From NCBI GenBank assembly GCA_934271715.1, contig CAKQRZ010000009.1:25419-89418 (forward strand): 64,000 nt of DNA, read 5' to 3'. How positions within the stretch are numbered: the stretch's first letter is position 1; the number at the start of each line of letters is the position of its first letter. Below are positions 1 through 7,213 of the stretch, one piece after another. The DNA is from an uncultured Alphaproteobacteria bacterium. GTDB lineage: Bacteria; Pseudomonadota; Alphaproteobacteria; RF32; CAG-239. The notes below the pieces were generated by a model. It saw nothing but the letters and a program-made list of their open reading frames with translations, had not been told where the DNA came from and searched no databases. The position numbers and the translations under genes are program-made.

Positions 1-162
1 GCTGCTACACGTATCCATGATATGACTTACTCCCGATTTATCAGCGGGCTGATTAAAGCCGGTGTTGAACTTGACCGTAAAGTTCTTGCTGATATCGCTT
101 TGAAGGAGCCCCAAGCATTTGCTAAGTTGGTAGAAACTGCCAAAGCGGCTCTTAAGAAATAA
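1..162 (+). CDS. rplT: 50S ribosomal protein L20, C-terminal part (window edge)
   Basis: The first 53 codons are open from the window edge to a TAA at 160-162. They give the typical C-terminus of ribosomal protein L20, with the core SRFISGLIKAGVELDRK followed by VLADIA. L20 binds 23S rRNA and is needed for early assembly of the large subunit. The gene lies just upstream of pheS-pheT, the usual rpmI-rplT-pheST order, with a terminator between rplT and pheS. The N-terminal half is outside the window. Confidence 0.95.
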   Translation, partial: AATRIHDMTYSRFISGLIKAGVELDRKVLADIALKEPQAFAKLVETAKAALKK

Positions 163-185
163 AATAGATACAAAGTAAAAAGAAT

Positions 186-230
186 AAAAAAGAGTCGGCA
201 AACGGGCAGTCCCGAGGCGGACTCTTTTTT
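186..230 (+). terminator. Intrinsic terminator after rplT
   Basis: The arms AAAAAGAGTC and GACTCTTTTT form a hairpin with a GC-rich loop, and the second arm runs into a T tract. It sits between rplT and pheS and may act as a partial terminator or attenuator for pheST; no leader peptide rich in Phe codons is seen in the short gap. Confidence 0.7.
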
Positions 231-258
231 ATGTTTTAAAAAACTAAGGTTGCAAATA

Positions 259-1368
259 ATGGAAAATTTAGAAGAATTAAAAAACGATACCCTGACAAAA
301 ATCAGGGCGGCCGCAAATTTGAAAGAATTAGATGAAATCCGCGTGGTCGTTTTGGGTAAAAAAGGTAAGCTGACCGAACAAATGAAAGGATTGGGCGCTT
401 TGCCGCAGGAAGAAAAAATTGCCGCCGGTAAGGCTTTGAACGTTATCAAAAACGAAATTGACGCCGCGATTACAGAACAAAAATCCGTATTGGAAGAAAA
501 AGCTCTAAACGAAAAATTGACAAGCGAAACCATTGATGTTACTTTGCCGGTTCGTCCCGAAACTCAAGGACGCATTCACCCTGTATCAAAAATTTATGAA
601 GAAGTTGTCGCTATTTTTGGCGAAATGGGATTCACGGTGGCAAACGGTCCGGATATTGAAGACCAATTCCATAACTTTAACGCTTTGAATATGCCGGCAA
701 ACCATCCGGCACGCCAAATGCAGGATACATTCTACCTCAGCAGCAACCCTGAGGAACCATTTGATATGGACACCGCATACGTTATCCGTACTCACACATC
801 GGGAATGCAAATCCGCACTATGGAAAAGCAGCAGCCGCCAATCCGCATTATTGCTCCGGGGCGCACATATCGCTCGGACTATGACGCTACTCACACTCCG
901 ATGTTTCATCAGGTTGAGGGTTTGGTGATTGATAAAAACATTACCATGGCGCATCTTAAAGGCTGCTTATATGACTTTATGAAAGCCTTTTTTGAACTGG
1001 ACGATTTGCCGGTGCGCTATCGTCCGTCATATTTTCCGTTTACCGAACCTTCGGCAGAAATGGACATCGGCTGTCTGAAAACTAAAAACGAGCTGAAAAT
1101 TGGCGCGGGGACAGATTGGCTTGAAGTTTTGGGTTGCGGTATGGTACACCCGAATGTTTTGAAAGCCGGCGGAATTGATCCTAACGAATATCAGGGTTTT
1201 GCTTTTGGCTTGGGAATTGACCGTTTGGCTATGCTGAAATATGGTATTCCTGATTTGCGCACATTCTTTGAATCTGATGTTCGTTGGCTCAAACACTATG
1301 GTTTTACGCCGCTTGATTTTTCTTCTATGACCGGTGGTTTAAGCAATAACGGAGGACTTACACGATGA
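259..1368 (+). CDS. pheS: Phenylalanine--tRNA ligase alpha subunit
   Basis: Catalytic subunit of the cytosolic heterotetrameric phenylalanyl-tRNA synthetase, which charges tRNA-Phe. The N-terminal coiled coil (about residues 1-85) is followed by the class II core, with motif 2 around FHQVEGLVIDK and motif 3 GLGIDRLAMLKYGI near the C-terminus. I chose the ATG at 259 over an in-frame TTG at 250 because AAGG at 245-248 is well spaced from it. The length of 369 residues is slightly above the usual 330-350. The stop overlaps the pheT start (ATGA), so the two subunits are translationally coupled. Confidence 0.97.
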   Translation: MENLEELKNDTLTKIRAAANLKELDEIRVVVLGKKGKLTEQMKGLGALPQEEKIAAGKALNVIKNEIDAAITEQKSVLEEKALNEKLTSETIDVTLPVRPETQGRIHPVSKIYEEVVAIFGEMGFTVANGPDIEDQFHNFNALNMPANHPARQMQDTFYLSSNPEEPFDMDTAYVIRTHTSGMQIRTMEKQQPPIRIIAPGRTYRSDYDATHTPMFHQVEGLVIDKNITMAHLKGCLYDFMKAFFELDDLPVRYRPSYFPFTEPSAEMDIGCLKTKNELKIGAGTDWLEVLGCGMVHPNVLKAGGIDPNEYQGFAFGLGIDRLAMLKYGIPDLRTFFESDVRWLKHYGFTPLDFSSMTGGLSNNGGLTR

Positions 1369-3749
1369 AATTTACTTTATCTTGGCTCAAAGAACATTTA
1401 GACACAACAGCTTCTTTGGAAGAAATCAGCGAAACATTAACCCGTATCGGTTTGGAAGTTGAAGAAGTTTATAATCCGGCCGCTAATTTAGACGGTTTTA
1501 TCACCGCTCGTTTGGATAGCGTAGAAAATCATCCGGATTCTGACCATTTGCACGTTTTGTGCGTGAATGACGGAACCCATAAATATCAAGTTGTTTGCGG
1601 CGCGCCGAATGTTTTTACCGGTTTAATCGGAATTTTCGCTCCGTCCGGAACATTGATTCCTTTGTTTAACGAACGTTTGAAACCAACAAAAATCCGTGGT
1701 GTTGAAAGCAGCGGTATGATGTGCGCTTTTGATGAGTTGGGGATTGGTTCTGACCACAATGCCATTATTGAATTGCCGGCGGATACGCAAATCGGCAGAC
1801 CGGCGGCAGAAGTTTTGGCTATTGACCCGGTGATAGAAGTTTCTATCACGCCGAACCGTGCCGAATGTTTGGGTGTGCGCGGTATTGCCCGTGATTTAGC
1901 CGCGGCTGGATTGGGCAAGCTGAAGCCGTTGAATATTTTTAAAACTCCGGCTAAATTTGCTAATCCGATAAAAGTTACGGTGGAATGTCCGGCGGAATGT
2001 CCGACTTACACCGCGCGCTATATCCGCAATGTGAATAATAAAGCCGAAACGCCGAAGTGGATGAAAGACCGTTTGGAGGCAATCGGTTTGCATTCTATTT
2101 CTCCGCTTGTTGATATCACCAATTACATAAACTACGATTTGGCTCGTCCGTTGCATGTTTTTGACGCGGATAAGCTAAGCGGCGATGTTGTTGTTCGTAT
2201 GGCGAAAGACGGCGAAAAATTTACCGCGCTGAATGAAAAAGAATATATCTTAAATGATAAGGCCTTAGGCATTTGCGATGCGGAAGGTGTGCAATGTTTG
2301 GGCGGCATTATGGGCGGTTTGGCTAAAGGCTGCTCAGCAGATACAACCAATGTTTTGCTGGAATGCGCTTTGTTTAAGCCGGAATGTATTGCCTGCACCG
2401 GCCGTCATCTGCAAATAGATTCGGATTCTCGCTATCGTTATGAACGTTGGGTTGACCCTAAATCAAATATCAGCGGTTCGGACTATGCTACGGCAATGAT
2501 TTTAAGCATTTGCGGCGGCGAGGCGTCGGAATTGACCGTGGTTGGTTCGGAAGAATGCGAACCGCAAGCGGCTTATTTGCGTCCGGAGCGCTTGGAGACT
2601 TTAATCGGTTTGCCGGTAAGCGCCGAAAAATCTATGGAAATTTTGAACAAACTGGGCTTTGAAACTTCTTTGGAAAACGGCAAAATTAAGGCGGTTTCAC
2701 CAAGTTGGCGCGGCGATATTGAAGGCGAGCATGATTTGGTTGAAGAAGTTGTGCGTATGATTGGTTTGGATGAAATTCCGGCTGTGTCTTTACCGCATGA
2801 CAAATTCCCAAAAGAAACTTTGTCGCCGGCACAGCACAATGCCGTGATTGTAAAACATGAGCTGGCTTCGCGCGGTATGTATGAAACCGTAACTTGGAGT
2901 TTTGCCGACAGCGATTTGGCGCAATATTTCCGCAAAGGACATGAAGCAATCATATTGGCTAATCCTATTGCCAAAGAGCTGAATGAAATGCGTCCGTCAA
3001 TTTTGCCGAATTTGCTGACTGCGGTTAAAAATAATATCGCCCGCGGTTATGCCAATGTTTCTTTGTTTGAAGTTGGTCCGGAATTTTATGGCCGCAATCC
3101 GCAAGAGCAAAATATGGCGGCAAGCGGTGTTCGCTGCGGTCAAACGTCTAAAAAAGATTGGACGCACAGCAACCGCGACTATGATGTTTTTGACGCTAAA
3201 GCCGATGCTTTGGCCGTGATTGCCGCGGCTAAAGGGCCGTTTGAAAATCCGCAGATTACTTTGGACGCGCCGTCGTATTATCATCCGGGGCGCTCAGGAA
3301 CTTTGCGTTTGGGGAAAAATGTGTTGGCCTACTTTGGCGAGATTCATCCGGCAGTATTAAAAGCCTTTGACATTAAAACCCGTGTTGTTGCTTTTGAGGT
3401 AATTTTAGATAATATTCCGTTGCCGCGCAACACACAAGGTAAAGCACGCAAAAAACTGGAATTATCGCAATTCCAGCCGGTGGACAAGGATTTGGCCTTT
3501 GTGGTTGACAAGTCGGTTAGCGCCGCTTCTATTATGGCCGCCGCTAAAAACGCCGACCGCAATCACATTACCGATGTGCGCGTGTTTGACGTCTATGAGG
3601 GCGAAAATATGCCGGAAGGTAAAAAATCCGTGGCGATTGCTTTGACATTCCAGCCGGTTGAACAAACCTTTACCGATAAAGATATTGAAAATTTGATGAA
3701 TAAAGTTATAGCGGAAGTCGGTAAAAAGACCGGCGGCGAATTGAGATAG
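1365..3749 (+). CDS. pheT: Phenylalanine--tRNA ligase beta subunit
   Basis: Beta subunit of phenylalanyl-tRNA synthetase, 794 residues, the normal bacterial length. An N-terminal EMAP-like tRNA-binding domain (about 40-150, with HPDSDHLHVLCV), the B3/B4 editing region, B5, the catalytic-like core and a C-terminal ferredoxin-fold anticodon-binding domain (about 700-794) can be followed in order. The start overlaps the pheS stop by 4 nt, and GGAGG lies about 9 nt upstream. It forms the alpha2-beta2 enzyme with PheS. The stop is TAG, so amber is a normal stop codon in this genome. Confidence 0.97.
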   Translation: MKFTLSWLKEHLDTTASLEEISETLTRIGLEVEEVYNPAANLDGFITARLDSVENHPDSDHLHVLCVNDGTHKYQVVCGAPNVFTGLIGIFAPSGTLIPLFNERLKPTKIRGVESSGMMCAFDELGIGSDHNAIIELPADTQIGRPAAEVLAIDPVIEVSITPNRAECLGVRGIARDLAAAGLGKLKPLNIFKTPAKFANPIKVTVECPAECPTYTARYIRNVNNKAETPKWMKDRLEAIGLHSISPLVDITNYINYDLARPLHVFDADKLSGDVVVRMAKDGEKFTALNEKEYILNDKALGICDAEGVQCLGGIMGGLAKGCSADTTNVLLECALFKPECIACTGRHLQIDSDSRYRYERWVDPKSNISGSDYATAMILSICGGEASELTVVGSEECEPQAAYLRPERLETLIGLPVSAEKSMEILNKLGFETSLENGKIKAVSPSWRGDIEGEHDLVEEVVRMIGLDEIPAVSLPHDKFPKETLSPAQHNAVIVKHELASRGMYETVTWSFADSDLAQYFRKGHEAIILANPIAKELNEMRPSILPNLLTAVKNNIARGYANVSLFEVGPEFYGRNPQEQNMAASGVRCGQTSKKDWTHSNRDYDVFDAKADALAVIAAAKGPFENPQITLDAPSYYHPGRSGTLRLGKNVLAYFGEIHPAVLKAFDIKTRVVAFEVILDNIPLPRNTQGKARKKLELSQFQPVDKDLAFVVDKSVSAASIMAAAKNADRNHITDVRVFDVYEGENMPEGKKSVAIALTFQPVEQTFTDKDIENLMNKVIAEVGKKTGGELR

Positions 3750-3760
3750 GGAGAAAATAA

Positions 3761-5278
3761 ATGGCTTTGAAAAACAGTCGTAAACAAAATTATCCGGAAT
3801 GGTATCAAAGTGTAGTAGCCGAAGCCGATATGGCAGAAAACTCCGTTTCTCCGGGGTGTATGGTTATCAAATCCTGGGGCTATGGAATTTGGGAACGTAT
3901 CCAGCACGAAATGGATTATCGTTTTAAGGAAACAGGCCACGAAAACTACTATTTTCCGCTGTTTATTCCGCTTTCTTTCTTTCAAAAAGAAGCCGACCAC
4001 GTTGAAGGTTTTGCCAAAGAAATGGCTGTGGTTACGCACTCTCGTTTGGTTAATGAAGACGGCAAGCTGAAACCTGCTTCCGAATTGGATGAACCGCTGA
4101 TTGTGCGTCCGACCAGCGAAACCATTATTGCCGACTCGTTTTCTAAATGGGTAAAATCTTATCGTGATTTGCCGATTTTGCTGAATCAATGGGCAAACGT
4201 TGTGCGTTGGGAAATGCGTCCGCGCTTGTTTTTACGCACTCGTGAATTTTTGTGGCAAGAGGGACATACCGTACATGCCACGGCTAAAGAAGCCGAAGCC
4301 GAGACAACTAAAATGTTGAATGTGTATAAAGAAGTTTCCGAAGATGTTTTGGCTATGCCTGTGATTGCCGGACGCAAGCCGGAACATGAAAAATTTCCGG
4401 GGGCGGTAGATACATATTGTATTGAAGCCATGATGCAGGATGGTAAGGCTTTGCAAGCCGGAACTTCTCACTTTTTGGGACAAAATTTTGCTAAATCGGC
4501 GGATATCAAATTTGTTAATCAAAACAATGAGCAAGAATATGCTTACACCACTTCTTGGGGCGTTTCTACCCGTTTAATCGGCGGTGTGATTATGTCGCAC
4601 GCTGATGATGAGGGAATGGTTGTTCCGCCAAGAATTGCACCGTATCAGATTATCTTTATTCCGTTGATTAAAAAGAATGATGATGCCGCAAAAATTATGG
4701 AGTATATTGAAAATATTCAAGCTCAGTTGAAAAATAAAACCGCGTTTGGCGAAAGACTGCGCACCAAAATTGATTCTCGCGACAAATCCAGCGTGGATAA
4801 AGTTTGGGAGTGGGTTCGCAAAGGCGCGCCTATGGTTTGCGAAATCGGCGCCCGTGATATTGAAAACGGCGGTTTGATGGTTAAAGAGCGTATTTTCTTT
4901 GGTCAGCCGGAAGGCAAAAAAATTCTGAAAACAGAAGAATTTGCGGCTACTGTCAGCGAACGTTTGGAATTTTTGCAACATGAGATGTTTAAGCGCGCAA
5001 AAGAGCGTTTGGAACAAAATATCCGCACCGATATTAAAACTCCGGAAGAATTTGCCGCTTATTTTGCCAACGGCAATGAATGGATTGAAGATGGTAAACA
5101 GGGTAAAGTTGCGTTTGTGCGCGGTAAATGGTGCGCAGACCCGGCAACCGAAGAATTGCTCAAAGCGATGAAAATCACCATTCGCTGCATTCCGTTTGAC
5201 CAAAGCGGCACAACCGGAAAATGCTTGCTGACCGGTAAAGATGCGACTTTAGATGTGATTTATGCACGAAGCTACTAG
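3761..5278 (+). CDS. proS: Proline--tRNA ligase, archaeal/eukaryal-type (type 3)
   Basis: Charges tRNA-Pro in the cytosol. Features of the short type 3 (archaeal/eukaryotic-like) enzyme are visible: NYPEWYQSVV near the N-terminus, the motif 1 region with YYFPLFIPLSFF, the motif 2 region VRPTSETIIADSFSKW and WEMRPRLFLRTREFLWQEGH, and a C-terminal domain ending in Tyr. There is no inserted YbaK-type editing domain, and the length (505) fits type 3. Most alphaproteobacteria carry a different short form (type 2), so acquisition by transfer is possible. It follows pheT by 11 bp with GGGAGA as ribosome-binding site, so probably one operon. Confidence 0.93.
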   Translation: MALKNSRKQNYPEWYQSVVAEADMAENSVSPGCMVIKSWGYGIWERIQHEMDYRFKETGHENYYFPLFIPLSFFQKEADHVEGFAKEMAVVTHSRLVNEDGKLKPASELDEPLIVRPTSETIIADSFSKWVKSYRDLPILLNQWANVVRWEMRPRLFLRTREFLWQEGHTVHATAKEAEAETTKMLNVYKEVSEDVLAMPVIAGRKPEHEKFPGAVDTYCIEAMMQDGKALQAGTSHFLGQNFAKSADIKFVNQNNEQEYAYTTSWGVSTRLIGGVIMSHADDEGMVVPPRIAPYQIIFIPLIKKNDDAAKIMEYIENIQAQLKNKTAFGERLRTKIDSRDKSSVDKVWEWVRKGAPMVCEIGARDIENGGLMVKERIFFGQPEGKKILKTEEFAATVSERLEFLQHEMFKRAKERLEQNIRTDIKTPEEFAAYFANGNEWIEDGKQGKVAFVRGKWCADPATEELLKAMKITIRCIPFDQSGTTGKCLLTGKDATLDVIYARSY

Positions 5279-5296
5279 TTTTTAGAGGGTATAAAA

Positions 5297-5632
5297 ATGT
5301 CAAAACAAACTTGTTTTATGATTTTTATTGCGTCTTTGGTGGTGATTATGGCGTCATTTATTTTGGGTTTCGGCGCTGTAACCGCTCCGGTTTCGGAAAC
5401 ATTCGGCGCAATGAAAGGGTTATATTTAACCATTGCCGCCTTAGTAATTTCTTTGCTGCTCTTGAAGCAAAAATATTATTGGCTGCTGATTTTGGGCTGC
5501 GCGGTTGTCGCCGCTGTTTTAATCCAGCTTTTAATTGTCGGCGGTTCGGTAATGAGCATAGCCGTGCTTTATAAGATTGCAGCGTTTGCGGTGTATGCGT
5601 TTTTAGTACAGCTTGTCCGCTTCATGATATAA
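5297..5632 (+). CDS. Small hydrophobic membrane protein, unknown
   Basis: A 111-residue protein with about four hydrophobic segments and almost no charge outside the first residues (MSKQ) and short loops. I do not recognise a family. It begins 18 bp after proS, with GAGGG upstream of the ATG, and may be the last gene of the pheST-proS transcript. A strong stem-loop region follows. Inner-membrane location is inferred from hydrophobicity only. Confidence 0.65.
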   Translation: MSKQTCFMIFIASLVVIMASFILGFGAVTAPVSETFGAMKGLYLTIAALVISLLLLKQKYYWLLILGCAVVAAVLIQLLIVGGSVMSIAVLYKIAAFAVYAFLVQLVRFMI

Positions 5633-5859
5633 AAAAAGCCGGCTAATGGACTACTACTTTTAACTTTTTGTGCTTGTGTACCTTTTTGTACACGGCGCAA
5701 AAAAGTTAATGCGTATTAGCCTCATTATCCGGCTTTTTGGGCTTATCTAACAGCGTATCTAGACTATCCGAATTTACAAAGCAGTTACAGCGAAAAAATC
5801 TTGCGGTGTATTAAGCTCGTTATCTGGCTTTTTCGGCTTGTCTAGCGTCTAGACTGCGA
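5633..5859. repeat. Non-coding region with long nested hairpin and imperfect direct repeat
   Basis: No gene is seen here. GGCTAAT (from about 5641) and ATTAGCC (near 5720) close an approximately 85-nt imperfect hairpin, with an inner stem near TTAACTTTTTGTGC and a tip GTGTAC/GTACAC. The tail (TTAGCCTCATTATCCGGCTTTTT, then GGCTTATCTA) is repeated imperfectly about 92 bp downstream as TAAGCTCGTTATCTGGCTTTTT, then GGCTTGTCTA. It may be a duplicated terminator or a small palindromic element. Confidence 0.5.
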
Positions 5860-5908
5860 AAGAGAGAAAATTCATGTACTTCTGTGTATGCTAAAATTTT
5901 CTCTCTTA
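5860..5908 (-). terminator. Stem-loop downstream of pilin copy 1
   Basis: AAGAGAGAAAATT pairs with AATTTTCTCTCTT around a loop of about 20 nt. The same stem sequence occurs at 7157-7194 after the oxidoreductase gene. It lies directly past the stop of the minus-strand pilin gene and probably terminates it. Confidence 0.5.
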
Positions 5909-5911
5909 GTA

Positions 5912-6811
5912 TCAAAATTCTAAAACTATGGCGCAGATTTTTTCTTCATCAATACAATAGTTGCAAATATCATTGATATCAGAAAGCGTAATTGAGCTTA
6001 AACATTTTGCGTTTGGATTATCCTTGCATGTGCTGTCTCCATAATATGCAGCACCGGATTTATATGTAAAAAAGATATGGTGTACGGCAGAATGCAGAGG
6101 CTGAACCAAATCAGTCATTAAACTTTGACAGAGTTTACCCGAAAAATTAGTATTGTGAGCAATATTGCCGTCTTCATCCAAAGCGCCGCCCAGATACATG
6201 TCTATAACCAGCCGGTTGTTGCGTGAAAATAATTGAATAATATTGCCGTAAGGGTCATACATTCGGCGGAAGTTTATTTTTTTATAGCTATCCGGAACCA
6301 GATTTAAGCCAAAAGCAAAATCAATCAGTCCGGCAGATTCTATAAGGTTGGTATTTTCGCTGTTTAGTTTTTGTATATAGTCTAAGTTTTCCAACAGTCC
6401 ATAAATTAACATACTGTATTCATCCATAGCCTTATTGAGCTTAAATTTTTCCATAGCTTTGCTATATCCGGCAATGCCGCCGACACTTAAAACTCCTATA
6501 ATCGCCAAAACGCCGAGCATTTCAATCATACTGCGGCCAAGCGGGTTTGTGCCTCTGCCACCAGTCATCCTAGGCCGTGACGCACAGTCTGTACCTAGGA
6601 TCTTGTCGCACCAAGGGCGTGGCAATCCCTCTCCCCCTGCGGGAGAGAGTGACGCCTTGGCGTCGGGTGAGGGGTATTTAAAGGACTCGCAACAAGAATT
6701 AAATAGGCGCCTAAAGCCCAAACCCGAAACGTCATACTTGTCGCCACACCCTGCAGGCTGTGGCAGACGAGTATCCATGATTTTGTTGCCAACGGCAACG
6801 CATATTGACAT
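5912..6811 (-). CDS. Type IV pilin-like protein with long inserted N-terminal region (copy 1)
   Basis: The mature part begins at the prepilin-peptidase-type site G|RSMIE (Glu at +5), followed by a hydrophobic helix LGVLAIIGVLSVGGIAGYS and a variable body. The C-terminus has the family pattern CLSSITLSDI then Cys pairs, ending IVLEF. It should be membrane-anchored, then exported and assembled as a pilin or pseudopilin. The first 95 residues from the ATG at 6811 are translated from two repeat elements. The frame stays open, without a stop, up to 7036, next to a TC tract and an ATG at 7073 that has a good ribosome-binding site but is out of frame in this sequence. The true start may therefore be 7073 in another phase. 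Whether this copy is expressed is unknown. Confidence 0.75.
   Translation of the reverse strand: MSICVAVGNKIMDTRLPQPAGCGDKYDVSGLGFRRLFNSCCESFKYPSPDAKASLSPAGGEGLPRPWCDKILGTDCASRPRMTGGRGTNPLGRSMIEMLGVLAIIGVLSVGGIAGYSKAMEKFKLNKAMDEYSMLIYGLLENLDYIQKLNSENTNLIESAGLIDFAFGLNLVPDSYKKINFRRMYDPYGNIIQLFSRNNRLVIDMYLGGALDEDGNIAHNTNFSGKLCQSLMTDLVQPLHSAVHHIFFTYKSGAAYYGDSTCKDNPNAKCLSSITLSDINDICNYCIDEEKICAIVLEF
6564..6674 (-). repeat. Dispersed 111-bp palindromic repeat (family 2), copy A
   Basis: Two palindromic modules: CCTAGG...CCTAGG around GCACAGTCTGTA, then a CTCTCCC/GGGAGAG hairpin ending GGGTGAGGGG. Close copies occur at 14833-14949 and 63483-63593, each in the same orientation just before the GRSMIE segment of a pilin gene and read in the same frame. 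Confidence 0.8.
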
Positions 6812-6881
6812 TGCTTTAGCAATGGCGTTATGGATTCTCCGCCATGGTACTTCCGGCAGGGAGTACCGGCGAAGAATGACG
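6730..6881 (-). repeat. 152-bp multi-hairpin MITE-like element, copy A
   Basis: The ends are inverted repeats (CGTCATACTTGTCGCC and, on the other side, GGCGAAGAATGACG). Inside are several small stems, for example CCACA/TGTGG, GTTGCC/GGCAAC, CATTGCT/AGCAATG and GGTACT/AGTACC. Two further copies of exactly 152 bp lie at 46693-46844 and 63649-63800. It is non-autonomous, as no transposase is encoded. All three copies are read in the same frame, VILRRYS through GDKYDV. Confidence 0.85.
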
Positions 6882-7073
6882 CTGAGAGTGGAGGCGGAAA
6901 AGCGCGTGAACGTGCCGCCTGCTAGTTTAGTTCTTAATGCGTTATTTCTGAAAGTGTCATCTTTTCTGCCAAACCCTGCAAAAACGTGCTGAGCGGCAGA
7001 AAATATGCCTTTAATCAGATGTTTAGGATTTGCAGAGAGAGAGAGAGAGACCTTTGAATAGCTTATTTTTCAT
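6812..7073 (-). other. Conserved pilin leader reading frame, start codon out of phase
   Basis: From the ATG at 7073 the reading frame is MKNKLFKGLSLSL and then shifts at the TC tract and stops (CKS, stop). In the frame of the pilin the sequence is open from 7036 downwards: ANPKHLIKGIFSAAQHVFAGF, and on through the MITE into the pilin with no stop. Equivalent leaders precede the pilins at 38349, 45396 and 62843. A tract of 13 or 19 nt instead of 17 would join the ATG to the pilin. Confidence 0.7.
7034..7050 (-). repeat. TC dinucleotide tract (17 nt) in pilin leader 1
   Basis: Seventeen nucleotides of alternating A and G on the plus strand, which is (TC)n on the coding strand, right after codon 8 of the leader. 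Such tracts are known slippage sites in contingency loci of other bacteria. A length of 17 leaves the frame shifted relative to the pilin. Confidence 0.85.
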
Positions 7074-7139
7074 CTTTCTTTCCTCTTATTTTAGTTAATT
7101 ACTATACTCATTCTATACCAGCCGCACTCCATAAGTCAA
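7071..7139 (-). promoter_or_regulatory. Promoter and ribosome-binding site of pilin leader 1
   Basis: TTGACT (complement of 7134-7139), a 16-nt spacer and TATAGA (complement of 7112-7117) form a good sigma70 promoter. AGAGGA (complement of 7081-7086) sits 7 nt before the ATG at 7073. The same arrangement and spacing recurs at 39172-39240 and 46325-46394. Confidence 0.8.
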
Positions 7140-7156
7140 CCGTAAAATCAAAATGC

Positions 7157-7194
7157 AAAAAGAGAGAAAATTCATTTAGAATTTTCTCTCTTTT
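7157..7194 (-). terminator. Terminator of the pyruvate oxidoreductase gene
   Basis: On the minus strand AAAAGAGAGAAAATTC and its complement form a strong stem with a 6-nt loop, followed by a T run. It lies 20 bp past the stop of the oxidoreductase gene. Confidence 0.8.
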
Positions 7195-7213
7195 ATTGCG
7201 CTAAGCCCGCATA

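Noticed and set aside
2573..2974. Minus-strand open frames inside pheT, proS, nifJ and ftsH
   Set aside because: They overlap strongly conserved genes on the opposite strand, lack ribosome-binding sites and show no family features.
6435..6992. Plus-strand open frame opposite pilin copy 1, and a similar one at 63447-63974
   Set aside because: They are the reverse strand of the palindromic repeats and pilin start; the frames lack ribosome-binding sites and recognisable products.
7034..7050. AG repeats considered as assembly noise or as part of a CRISPR-like array
   Set aside because: They are simple dinucleotide tracts at the same codon of three homologous leaders with intact promoters and ribosome-binding sites; no spacer-repeat pattern exists anywhere in the window.
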